A DNA stretch of 64,000 nt from Sapria himalayana (taxonomy: Eukaryota > Streptophyta > Magnoliopsida > Malpighiales > Rafflesiaceae). Where the stretch lies: assembly GCA_029783825.1 (NCBI GenBank), contig JAREIK010001344.1:45999-109998 (forward strand), given 5' to 3'. Position numbers and translations under genes: made by a program. Below the pieces are notes generated by a model. That model was not told the origin of the DNA, ran no database searches, and saw only the letters and a program-made list of their open reading frames with translations. Below are positions 29,485 through 40,683 of the stretch, one piece after another; within the stretch, counting starts at the first letter, position 1; every line of letters starts with the position of its first letter.

Positions 29485-30218
29485 TATAGGAATGGACCAT
29501 GACTCATCTTCCTCCAAGCCAACCCCACTCCTCTTCTTTTTGTGCTCATCGGCAAGGGATACATTGATATGCAAGTTGTGTAGCATGCAGATTGGCACCC
29601 ACCACAACCCCATCAGTAGCACTGTAGAGACTTGCCTGTGCATGTGCAGACTAGTATGGGAATGCCAGAGATATCAATGTCATTGCTATTGATGACCACA
29701 TCCATGCATTTCTTTGGAGCTTTCAAACGTGGAATAAGAATGGAGTTTGGATCCTTTGGTTTCATCAGTTTCTTTGGTTTAGATTTTCTTGGCGAATTGC
29801 CACTTTCCTTTTTCTTTTGGATTAGCTACATTGTTTGTCGGGGCTTGGTTGATTAATCTTACAAATCCTTCATCTCGCAAAGAATCATGTGGATGTAGAA
29901 TCTGCAATTGTTGAGCTCCATAAGTTTCTGTTAGAATAGGATAAGAAGTATTTGGAGGTAACATGTTCAAAAACTTATCTCTATGGTTTATACAGCCATC
30001 TCTCATGTAATGCAATGTAAGAAAAGTGTTGGAGAAAATGCATTCATGTGGATGGATTGATTGTTGGCATTAACAATAAAGTTATTAAGATCATGTCCTA
30101 GTAAGAAAGGCCCCATGTCGTGGTCTCTCATGCTAGGTATTAGTTGCAAACCAAGATGCCTCTTGAAATATAGCTTGTAATAGCCCTAGTTCCTCATGTT
30201 CAGCCCATCATCATCCAT
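29485..30218 (-). pseudogene. BBR/BPC (GAGA-binding, BASIC PENTACYSTEINE) transcription factor pseudogene
   Basis: BPC proteins are plant nuclear factors that bind GA-rich DNA through a C-terminal pentacysteine domain. The minus-strand reading starts at ATG 30218: MDDDGLNMRN*GYYKLYFKR, then HLGLQLIPSMRDHDMGPFL, matching the class I N-terminus (MDDDG..MRNWGYYEP..KGHLGLQL). After a frameshift near 30010 comes YMRDGCINHRDKFLNMLPPN and ETYGAQQLQILHPHD. After a second shift near 29800 comes a basic KSKPKKLMKPKDPNS stretch, then MDVVINSNDIDISGIPI, CTCTGKSLQCY*WGCGG, SMYPLPMSTKRRG and RKMSHGPF. It then breaks off, lacking the last roughly 38 residues (normally ending in an HGTN.F.TIR motif). Two Trp/Arg codons became stops, and the ACC cysteine pair reads ACY. 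The coding part of class I genes is often uninterrupted, so lack of introns does not prove retroposition. It lies 3' of the element genes on the same strand. Confidence 0.93.
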
Positions 30219-30539
30219 GAAACTAAGAACATGCAAGAGAAGTAGAACAAGTAGAATGAACACATTTAATTGAATTTCATTAGCAATTGTTTTGGCAATT
30301 AACAATACAATAGTTTAATTCTACTGATGATCGACAAAAAGCAGAAGCAGATCTGATCAGTGATAACATAGATCTTAATGAAATAAGAATGTCAAGAACA
30401 AACTTGTAAACACATTGTTTCAATATATTTAATATATATTGAAGTTATAGTGATAATTTAATAAAAAAATATAGAAAATAGCTAATAAAGAGAGCACATA
30501 TTAATGCTTAACTTGATTGATAACCACATAAACTTCAAT

Positions 30540-31160
30540 AAATATCTAAAAGATAGCCAGAAATGATGTTTAGAGAGAGAGATAGAAGGAAAAAAAAATA
30601 TTTTAGAATGCATGAAAATAAAAAAAGCTCATCCTCCTTTTGATCCAATAGAGATTGGTAAAGATGAAACCTATCCATAGGAAGGACCATGGAAATGCTT
30701 GATGGCTTCGAATCAAAAAATGAGGATCCTTCAGCATGGGACTAGAATTATTTCGTGCATCTCACAACTTTAGAAGGAAATGTGATGTTCCCATCACTAG
30801 GAGGACTAGCCAAGCCTTTTATTTACCTATAATAGGCTAAAACTCTAACCAAAATATTAAGGTACACACAAACATATTCACAGATATATAAAAATAGTAA
30901 TTATAGACATGAACAAACACGAATCTGAGTTGATAGTCATACATACAATTTTAATAAATATCTAAAAGATGGCTAGCAATGATGTTTAGAGAGAGAAATA
31001 ATTCAAAAATAAAATGATTTAGAAATTATGAAGATAATAGTAGTTCTGCCTTTTTTTGATCCAATAGAGATCAGTAAAGATGGAACCAATCCATAGGAAG
31101 GAAAGTGGTAATGCTTGAAGGCTTTGAATTAGAATTTATTCGTGCATCTCACATCAGATG
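30540..31160. repeat. Diverged direct duplication in CACTA-2
   Basis: Block 30540-30780 (aaatatctaaaagatagcca, gatgtttagagagagaga, gatccaatagagattggtaa, cgtgcatctcacaac) recurs with the same order of landmarks at 30953-31155, about 410 bp downstream. No protein match is visible in either copy. The flanking 30219-30539 is AT-rich with nothing recognisable. Confidence 0.8.
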
Positions 31161-31329
31161 TCCTACAAAGATTCATTGTTAGGTTAATCAGCAAAGTAAT
31201 GAAGAATACCATAATAAAGAAAAATGATAATTCCAAAAAAATATGATCATGTTTAGCTACACATAGACAAAAATAAAAAATACTTCAGAAATAATTATGA
31301 TACAAAATCATTCTTATAATTAGTTGGTG

Positions 31330-33300
31330 CATTTGCACTAGCCTCTCCTACTTGGTTTCGCAGATGATCTCAGAATGTTATCTGTCGCGTCAAGGATGCT
31401 AACTATGACTCCATATAGGACATCTTCTGTTGCATTACATTCTTAATTTCTTTCATCTCATCATTTATTTCTTGCATTTCTTCCTTCAAATGAGTAATCT
31501 GCTCATCATTCTCTTCTTTAATTTCCTGCATTTCTTCCTTCAAATGAGTAATCTACTCATCATTCTTTTCTTTCATTTCCTACATTTCTTCCTTCAAATG
31601 AGAAATCTACTCATCCTTCTCTTTTATTTTGGGCTTCATAACTTCAAAACATTCATTTGTTTCTATTACTTTTTGTTCAACTGCCTCATCCAATATTGCT
31701 ATGACAGATGAATTAGAAGTATGATTGCTACAATAAAATTCCACTCACTTCGAGTTGAAGTCATACACTTGCTGCATCTTAAGACCTTCTATGGTCCCCA
31801 AATAGATCGGATCATAGTCTATTGGTTAAAGATTCATAGAATCCTAAACTTGTTGAGAAGCAGATGTCACATGTTCCTTCATGAGTTCATGTGATAAAAC
31901 AGAGAAAAATATTATTCTATATATACATAAAATAAATTTAATATTTTGCATTCCAAACAACATTTAGAAATTATTGTAGTATTATAAAATTTTATTAATT
32001 TAACAAATTTTAACAGCAATCATCTAAGACTTGTTGTCAACAAACTAACCATCTACTTTCTTCACATACATCTTCTTGTAAATCTCATAAAAATTAGAAT
32101 CTTGAACCAATTCTCCAGCCTAGTATGTATTTATTAAGTCAAAAAACAACAAATGTTAAAAAAATTTAAACAAATTAATAAAACCATGCACAGATTTAAT
32201 TTATTTGGACTATTAGGACAACTACTAAATATATAAATTTTGAAAACTTTAAAATTGTACCCAATATTGAGTGTGCTCAATGTTTGACTTTGACCCTTAT
32301 GTTTGGCGAGACATTCCTGTACCTAGTCCGGCAACCTAAGTGCATCAATTTTTGCTGGTAATCTCTGATATTTTCTTTACATCTGGCTCCTCCCAATACT
32401 TAAGCCACTCGGGCCAGTCATCCTCGAATATAAAATCAAGCATTTCTTTAAGATTCTTCAATTTAAGTATAAAATCTGAATACCATTCAGTAGTTTTACT
32501 CACCCACAATGATTTTATCTTTCCATCAAATTTGGATGCCCATGTACACTGATTCTATATATAGAAAAATCACAAAAAAAATTGTATTAATACAAGGACA
32601 TAATTATTTACTTCTTGAATAATAACCAACATAATAGTTAACTAATTAGATATTTAATTTTGAATGCTTTTGTTTCATTATTTTTACTTGAAAGTCATTA
32701 AAATTAGACTCTGTTGTCATTTCTTAAACTTTCTTCCATGAGAATGCTTTAGAATCAATCATTTTTTTTGAATGACTTTGTAATTATAGCTAAACACTTG
32801 TGAGATGGAATAAAACTATACAAATAAATTAATAATATTGAAAACAAGCAAATCATAACAATATATATAAAAAACTACTAACAGAAACATCATAATTTTA
32901 TATTCAAGTAATATTTACATATTTCTTATAACACCCATCCACAATATTAATTACTAAGTTAGCACTGAATGCAGAGGAAGACACAATATTTGATGATGTC
33001 GATGGTGTTGTAAATGAGGGAACTATCAATGTAAAATATGGTGTAGAAGATGGTGATGGATCAAAAGTATGTGTAGGAAGGAAAATGAGTGGTGGGCTTA
33101 TATCTGATAAAGGTGATGGTAAAAGTATCAATGATGGTGATAGTGATGGAAATGGAGATGGTGATTGTGATGTTGAAGTCTAGATATGGTGGGTATGAGA
33201 TGGTAATGAATTTGCAACATGATGTAAAATACTAGATGAATTTCATCTATTTCTGCATCCACATCCACCTCGACCACGGACACATCCTTTAGGCACTATC
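31330..33300 (-). pseudogene. PTTA/Transposase_24-type CACTA gene, pseudogene (CACTA-2)
   Basis: Minus-strand remnant of the accessory CACTA protein. It begins near 33300 with a Gly/Arg/Cys stretch (VPKGCVRGRGGCGCRNR), then a long Pro/Ser-rich segment (SPSPFPSLSPSLILLPSPL, 32904-33180). The conserved part follows: CTWASKFDGKIKSLWVSKTT near 32530, DDWPEWLKYWEEPDVKKI near 32410, then a remnant of the THTGGSKS-type signature (SRQT*GSKSNIEHTQYWV near 32300). The C-terminal part near 31440-31640 is a coiled coil of 18-residue repeats (ITHLKEEMQEIKEENDEQ). Splicing is probable, and several stops interrupt each piece. It is homologous to 9710-11524 in CACTA-1. Confidence 0.82.
31465..31640 (-). repeat. 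54-bp tandem repeat encoding coiled-coil heptads
   Basis: Copies of a 54-bp unit start at 31471, 31525 and 31579, exactly 54 bp apart. On the minus strand each encodes HLKEEMQE(I/M)KE(E/K)NDEQ-type sequence of 18 residues. Copies with GAGCAG (Glu-Gln) changed to GAGTAG show later decay. Confidence 0.88.
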
Positions 33301-33440
33301 TATTGTACAAAAATAAAAACATAGAACAAAAAATAGAGATATGATGAACAAACATGTATTTTAAAATAATACACACAAATAGATTTCAACAAAATATAGA
33401 AAGTCTTTGTAGTATAATATTATAATACAATTATAATAGT

Positions 33441-34025
33441 TTAATTATCGACATTAGTATCATCCTCCAATGGATCTTCTAATATTTCATCTGATTCCGA
33501 TGGAAGTTCCAACTCATCTTTAGATAAAAATATATCATCTTCAATTTCTATTAAGCCACCATTTGAGTCATATATATTTTCTGGATATTCATCTACATGC
33601 AAAGGCTCAATATTATTCATATCATCTTCTTGGAATGCCGGTGAAATAGTGAAGTTTGCACTTCTTTCTTGAGATGTTGGTACTTCAAAAATTGATCGAG
33701 TTTTGATTTTGTAATTTGCCAACCAATCACTCTTATCACAAGATAAACTTGGATATGTAGAATAATATACTTGAGTGGCTTAAACTACCATAATAAATGG
33801 CTCATATTGATTATATATGTGTTTATGGTTAACATCCACTAGCTTATAATCCAAATAAATCATTATACCCACATTTCGTGCAGGATGAAACCACTTGCAT
33901 TTTAATAATACAATTCTATTATTTTCGAGTCCATGATACTCCAACTCAATAACTTATGTGAGTTAACCATAATAATCAATCTCATTTGCACTATAACTTG
34001 AGCCTTTTATGCATACACCACTATT
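33441..34025 (-). pseudogene. 3' part of CACTA transposase gene (DUF4216 and acidic tail), pseudogene
   Basis: The minus strand reads GVCIKGSSYSANEIDYYG, then LLKCKWFHPARNVGI, DYKLVDVNHKHIYNQYEPF and YYSTYPSLSCDKSDW (DUF4216). This runs on to an acidic Asp/Glu-rich tail ending at 33441 (DEILEDPLEDDTNVDN). Residue for residue it parallels 9030-9634 of CACTA-1 (GVCIKGSVYNKTKYDYYG; FKCEWFDPTPHVGIVV). Just 5' of it the sequence changes abruptly to satellite at about 34026, so TNP2 and DUF4218 are missing. Two or more in-frame stops are present. Confidence 0.9.
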
Positions 34026-34798
34026 ATAGTGGTTATACATATATAGTTATACACATATAGTTAAACATAATGTTGTATGTTGTTATACATGTAATTATAT
34101 ATATAGTTACATATGGTTATACATATAGTTACACATATAGTTATACTTATATTTATACATGTAGGTATAATTATTTTTTCATATAATTTTATATATTTAT
34201 ACATATAGTTATGTATAAAGTTTATATAGTTATACATATAGTAAGATACAATTATTAATAGTTATATGGTATTATACATATAGTATATATAATTATAAAT
34301 AGTTATATATAGTTAAACATATAGTTATATATATAGAGATATATGCATACAAGTAGTTATGCATAAATGTATACAAAGTTATAAACAAAAATATAAATTT
34401 ACATATATGTATACATAGTTACAAATATAGTTATATTTAATTATATAGAGTTTTATATAGGTATACAAATATTTATATATAGTGATACACATATAGCTAA
34501 ACATAATGTTGTTTGGTGTTATACATGTAATTATAAATATAGTTACATGTAGTTATACATATAGTTACACATATAGTTATACATATATTTATACATATTG
34601 GTATATATATATTTTTATATAATTTATATATTTATACATATAGTTATGTATAGGTATAGATATAGTAAAATACATTTTTATATATTAATATATAAAAATG
34701 TATATTAAATATATGTTGTAGATTATATATTTAAATATAGTTATGTATAAAGTTTTTATCATTATTCATATAGTATATAAAGTTATAAATAGTTAAAC

Positions 34799-34830
<32 letters not shown>

Positions 34831-35340
34831 GTATTCATACAAGTAGTTATATGTAGTTATTCATAAATGTATACAAAGTTATAAAAATATATATAGATCT
34901 ACATATATGTATACATAGTTACAATTATAGTTATATTTAGTTATATTTAGTTATATAAAGTTTTATATAGTTATACAAATATTTATACACTTATAGTTAA
35001 ACATAATGTTGTATGTTGTTATACATGTAATTATAAAAATAGTTACATGTGGTTATACATATAGTTACACATATAGTTAAACTTATATTTATACATGTAG
35101 GTATATATTTTTTTTCATATAATTTTATATATGTATACATATAGTTATGTATATGTATAGATATAGTAAAATATATTTTTATATACTAATATATAAAAAT
35201 GTATATTAAATATATGTTGTATATTATATATTTAAATATAGTTATAAAGTTTTTATAGTTATACTTATAGTAAGATACATCTATTTATAGTTATATGTTA
35301 TTATACATATGGTATATATAGTTATAAATAGTTATACATA
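34026..35340 (-). repeat. AT-rich satellite (about 0.45-0.5 kb units) inside CACTA-2
   Basis: taaacataatgttgtatgtt lies near 34055 and again near 34998, with a variant near 34498. These are the reverse complement of the landmark in CACTA-1 (2701-5865). Other shared landmarks, such as aatatataaaaatgtatatt and ttcatacaagtagtta, keep their order. The satellite has the same orientation relative to the transposase genes as in CACTA-1. Confidence 0.92.
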
Positions 35341-36206
35341 ATAATTTGAACTGAGTAGAACACATTTTTGATTCATTACATAGAATAACTAAATCAGCTG
35401 ACATGATAATGTCTCATATGAGAAAAACTATAGATGTATAAATTTAATCTATATTATAAAGTTGTGATTATAATGTTTCTTAACCCTCAGTTTCTCTTCA
35501 TATCAAGACTCATATTTTGTGTTCAGTGGATCACTCACATTAGGCTTATCATCATAGCAAAATACGTCATAATAAGTAATTTATAAGGATATGCATGGAA
35601 TGACTCCGAAATTATAGGAAAATGCATGGATGAGCTTTAAAGAGAAAATGTAAAAAGTAATTCATTATTTATATGTTCACATTTTCATTTTAACGTATTA
35701 TTTTATCTTATTTAATTGTAATATATCATTATATAAAGATAATCCAAAATATCATCATTACCTCCACTTGGCCTGAATTAATTATAAAAATTTTATTTTC
35801 AATTCAATTTTATCTCAAACATGATTTATTTTAAAATGTGCTAAAGAACATCATCATTTATAATCCTAACAAATGTCAATTTTAATCCTCACAAATAATT
35901 TTATTTCATCTTCACCTTTACAAATTAAAGCAATTAGAGCTATATTATATACATGATTAGACCATATTAAGCATTTCACTTTTTTTTTGAATACACAAGC
36001 TTATTAGTCTCTATTTTGAAGAAATTATAAGTGATCATATTCATAACCAATATCATGATGGAAATCAACAATTACAAAAAAGAAACAATGCTAAAGTGCG
36101 ACATCTGTATAAAGAATGTACATAAACATACAGTTTAGTAGCTGATATAATAGATGAAGGACTTTAGATTACTACAAACCCTCTGCCAATCTCTGAGAAT
36201 CCTTAA
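35341..36206. other. CACTA-2 internal sequence without recognised gene
   Basis: Mostly AT-rich. On the minus strand at 35480-35620 a short coding-like stretch reads LLITYYDVFCYDDKPNVSDP and on to KTYES-like sequence. It is too short to assign. The last 120 bp lie upstream of the EC1 pseudogene and could be its former 5' flank. Confidence 0.4.
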
Positions 36207-36617
36207 ATGACCGACGAGTTCAAGTTCATCCTCTGGTTATTTCTGGTTGCAGCGAGTTGTCACTCCACGGCCACAGTGAGAACACTCAATGAATGATCAA
36301 GGTCCATGCTCGTTGCTCGATTGAAACAAGAAGACGAATCATAAAATTGCTGGGACTCCTTGCTCTAGCTTAAAGAGTGCACAAGAGATATCATTCTTTT
36401 TTTCCTCAATGGAGAAATTCATTTAGGACCCGGGTGCTGCCGAGCAATTCACATAATTATTGAGCAGTGCTGGCCTAGCATGATTGACACCCTTGATTTT
36501 ACTCAATAAGAAGGAGACTTGCTGGGAGGCTATTGTGATAGCACTGATTTAGATTTATCTCTGTCATCATTGGAGTTCAGTAAAACTAGCATTATGCAAA
36601 TTACTTCCAGTCCTTAA
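36207..36617 (+). pseudogene. EC1-type egg-cell secreted protein (ECA1/prolamin-like) pseudogene
   Basis: EC1 proteins are small cysteine-rich peptides secreted by the egg cell that activate sperm at double fertilisation. A single frame of 137 codons from ATG 36207 to TAA 36617 covers a full-length member with no indel. A signal peptide lies at residues 1-22 (FKFILWLFLVAAS). The mature part has NCWDSLL, ECTRDIILFFLNGE, HLGPGCCRAI, QCWPSMIDTLDF and EGDLLGGYCDST. The six family cysteines are at 48, 58, 77, 78, 88 and 110. Premature stops at codons 30, 46, 54 and 101 are all explainable by single substitutions. Members in other plants are usually intronless, so the mode of copying cannot be told. 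It lies inside CACTA-2, opposite in strand to the element genes. The mature region matches the family so well that I see no good alternative. Confidence 0.93.
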
Positions 36618-36754
36618 AGATCGGTTTTTTTTCATGGGTATGCCATTGCTATGATGATGTATCGATGTCGTACAACGTTAGTGTTTCCCAAACCATAGCC
36701 ATATGTTTCAATGGACATTCATGATTTTTGTTTCGTTTTGAATATGTCGGAGTC

Positions 36755-36770
36755 AGAGAGAGAGAGAGAG
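36755..36770 (+). repeat. Short (GA)n tract
   Basis: A pure AG run followed by ggctgatggagagag, about 140 bp downstream of the EC1 pseudogene stop. GA-rich DNA is the known target class of BPC factors, but nothing shows use here. Confidence 0.8.
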
Positions 36771-36779
36771 GCTGATGGA

Positions 36780-37990
36780 GAGAGTTAAAGACTTAGAGTT
36801 TTCACTAACTATTAAATTTATTAAGTTTTATTAGGTTTTAAAATTCCAATTATGTTTTAATTTTACATTATCAAAACATTTAATATACAATAAATATATA
36901 TAAAACATAAAGACTCATCTTTTTTTTACTCACTAAATTATTTTCAACAAGTTAATGTGCATGTAGCAAGACACACATGAAAAATAAACATCTTTCTATT
37001 TTTAATTATCAAATTAATTAAACAATAAATAAATAAAAAATTTCAAAAAATAGATATTTGGCCTTCCATTTAGAAAAACAAATCAAATGACTACAAAATT
37101 TGTAAACTTAATATAGCAAGGCACACAAGAAAATATTATTGGTCTTCAAGCCACTTTCATTAGAATTATAAATACTTTTTATGTTAAAATATATATAAAT
37201 ATATATTATTTAAGTTTATAAATTTCTAAGAATTCATATTAATTTTTATGAAGATTATATGAAATAATATTAAAGGAATAAAATTTCATATTATTTGATA
37301 TAATTTATAAAATATAAAATTATAAAAATTACTTAAAGTGTGTTGATTATTAATAAAAATTTATAATTTTTATATATTATAAAGACAATATTTAAAGCTA
37401 ATAGTAAAAATCTAAATCAATTATTTAATTCTTATAAATTTCAGTAAGGGCAAACACCTCTGTATTTATCTTTAAATATTAATTTATTTTCATTTAAATA
37501 TTATGAAAATTTTGAAATTTTTATTATAATTCAAAATTTTTAAATTTATTAGTAATTATATTATTAAAAGTTTCCTATAACCATAAAACTATTTTTTTAC
37601 TTAAAATAATATTAATATTTACTAGTTTTTTCATTAATTCAATATTTTTATAAATATATTTTAATTATCATATGATTAATTATTTTTATAGAATTAATTA
37701 TTTAATTTTTCTTTAATACAAAATTTTAAATTTAAAAATTCTAGAACAATTTTTTGTATAAATTTTTAAAAATTTTATAATCATAAAAATAGTTATTAGT
37801 CTTTATTAATATTACTTTTTTATGTATTTATATATTTTTTATATTATTTATTTATAAAAATCTATTTTTATAATTATATGATGAGAACGTGTCTTTCAAG
37901 GTATGCTCATCTATAGGACTTGGCATACGTACCTTTAATATACAAAATTAAATAAAATATTAAAACAAATAATAAATTAAAAAATATTAA
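36780..37990. other. CACTA-2 AT-rich region without gene
   Basis: Very AT-rich and without coding potential. Around 37070-37120 it contains caaatgactacaaaatttgt, a near copy of the sequence at 29458-29480 that borders the broken 3' end of the BPC pseudogene. Confidence 0.55.
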
Positions 37991-38407
37991 ATTATTAAAA
38001 ATTAGTGACGAAAATTATCACCAGCCCAAATAGCTAGGGAAATATCCCTACCTAAATGCATAGATTTTGTGAAAAATAAAATTTAAGGTATAATCACTTG
38101 TAATTAAATATAAAATAGTAAAAAAAATTTCACATATTTATTTTGCGATAGATTTTATTTCATTATAATTAGAAAGGGAAATATTGTCGCTAAATCCGTT
38201 GCTAAAGTTCCCCCTTTTGTGCGTGGAAATCTACAAAATATTAGCAATGGAAAGTTTTCAATCAATGATTTCCATCGATAATCAATCACTAATATGTCGC
38301 AAAATTTTATTTTTATGTAAAATAAAATTTTCATTTCTATTCCCAAGCTAATCCCTAGCTAAATAGATAGAGAATTTGCCGAGATAAACTGACATTTTAT
38401 TGTAGTG
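37991..38407 (-). repeat. CACTA-2 5' subterminal repeats and terminal inverted repeat
   Basis: Motifs such as aatagctagggaaatatccc, gtcgctaaatccgttgctaa and atccctagctaaat run up to the terminus TTGTAGTG at 38407, which is followed by the ATA target duplication. Confidence 0.88.
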
Positions 38408-39249
38408 ATAGATAGATAGTCAAATGAAAAGAATGTCAGATAGGCAAATAGATAGATAGATAGACAAATAGACAAATAGACATATAGACAAATAGATAGA
38501 TAGACAAATAGATAGATAAACAAATAGTCATATAGAGAGATAAACACATAGACAAATAGATAGATAAACAGATGGACATATTGAGAGATAGAAAGATTGA
38601 TAGACAATTAGATAGATAGATATAAAGATAGATTGAAAGATACACACACAAACATATAGACATATAGACATATAGCAAGTTAGACCGATAGACAGATAGA
38701 TGGATAAATATTTATATATAGCTTTATAGATTGACAGATAGACATATAGATAGATAGATAGAGAGATAGACAGATACACAAATAGATAGCTAGATTGATA
38801 GACAGATATAGAGATAGATAGATAGACATATTAATAAATAGTAGATATATAGATAATATATTGATATATAGATAGATAAAAAGATCTATAGATAAACAAA
38901 TTAATTGACAGAAAGTTAGACAAGATATATAGAACAGATAGATAGATAAATAAATAAATAGATAGATAGATAGATACATAGAAAAATAGATCGATTTTTA
39001 GATATGTAAATAAACAGATAGAAAGATAAATAGATAGACTGATACACTAATAGACAAATTGATAGTTAGACAGATAGAAATATAGAAAGAGAGATGTTTA
39101 GAGAGATTAACAGATAAATAGATGGATAGATAGATAGATAAACTGATATACAGATAGACAGATAGATAGATAAATAGATATATAGATAGACAGATAGATA
39201 CATAGACAGATGAAAAGATTAACAGATAGATAGAGAGACAAAAAGATAA

Positions 39250-39377
39250 ATAGAATGATACACAGATAAAAATTTAGACATGTAGACAGATAGTAAGTTA
39301 GAGAGATGAAGAGATATACAAATAAACAAATCAACATATAGTAAGATAAACATATAGACATATTAATAGATAGATAG

Positions 39378-39408
<31 letters not shown>

Positions 39409-39518
39409 GGTAGATAGATATATATAGAAGATAAATAGATAGATAGAAATATTAATTGATATACAGTTAGATAGAAAGACATACAGATAGATACACAAAT
39501 AAATAGATAAATAGATAC

Positions 39519-39549
<31 letters not shown>

Positions 39550-40616
39550 TACCGAAAGATAGATAGATTGATAAATAGATAGACTGATATACAGATAGAT
39601 AGATAGATAGATTAAAAGATAGACACAGATAGATAAATATATAAATATTTAGACATATAGATAGGTAGAAAGATAGATAAATAGAAAGATAGATGATTTG
39701 AGATATATACAGATAGAAAGTTAGACAGATAAACATATAGGCAGATAAATTAATTGATAGATAGACAAATAGATTGATAGATAGATAGACAAAAATACTG
39801 ATATATAAATAGATAGATAGAATGATAGAATAATAAAAAAATATAAAGATTGCTATATAGTTAGATAGATAAATAGATAGACAAATATTCAGATAGATTG
39901 ATAGACAGAAAGATAGATAGACAGAAAGATTGATAGACATATAGATAGATAGACACGTAGATAGTTAGAAAGAAAGATAGATAGATTTATAGATACACAG
40001 ATAGACATATAGACATCTTGACAGATAGTAAATTAAAGATATAAAGAGATTGACAGATAGACATATAGATAAATTTACAGATAAACAAATAGACAGATAG
40101 ATAGATAGATAGATAGACAAATAGATTGATTGACAAATAGACATATTAATAGATAGATAAATAAATAGATAAATATATAGAAAGAAAGATAGATAGATAG
40201 AAGATAGATAGATAGATAGAAATATTAAGTGATATATAGTTAGATAGATAGACATATTGATAGTTTGACAGACAGATAGATAGATAAATAGATAGATAGA
40301 TAGATATAAAGAAAGATTATATAAATATATATAGATAGATAGACATATAGATAGATAGATAAACATATAGTAACATAGATAAATAGACATACATATAGAC
40401 AGATAGACAAACATATAGACAAACAGACAGACATATACATATATAGAAATACAGATAGATAGAGAGATAGATATACTGATAGATAGACAGACAGACAGAT
40501 AGATAGATAGATAGACATATAGATAGAATGATTGATTGATTTGTATACATATAGCCTGATATACAAAAAGATACATATACCGATAGATAGATACACAAAT
40601 AGACAAATAGATAAAT

Positions 40617-40683
<67 letters not shown>

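Larger units (their letters stand above)
27917..38407 (-). mobile_element. CACTA-2: internally deleted CACTA element carrying captured host genes
   Basis: The right terminus ...TTTATTGTAGTG is the reverse complement of CACTACAATAAA. The left terminus CACCACAAAAAAATCCC is a mutated match. ATA flanks both ends (27914-27916 and 38408-38410) as a perfect 3-bp target duplication, with GATA array outside. Subterminal CCCTAGCTAAAT motifs occur at both ends and differ from those of CACTA-1. The element genes lie on the minus strand: DUF4216/acidic tail, then the PTTA-type gene. The Transpos_assoc, TNP2 and DUF4218 parts are missing, so this is a non-autonomous derivative. It contains the 0.5 kb satellite, a BBR/BPC pseudogene and an EC1 pseudogene. 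Confidence 0.92.

Noticed and set aside
29429..29856. Plus-strand frames over the BPC copy
   Set aside because: Antisense shadows; the minus strand carries the recognisable BPC protein.
31430..31711. Plus-strand frame rich in Phe and Leu
   Set aside because: It is the reverse strand of the coiled-coil repeats of the PTTA-type pseudogene (Lys/Glu-rich on the minus strand).
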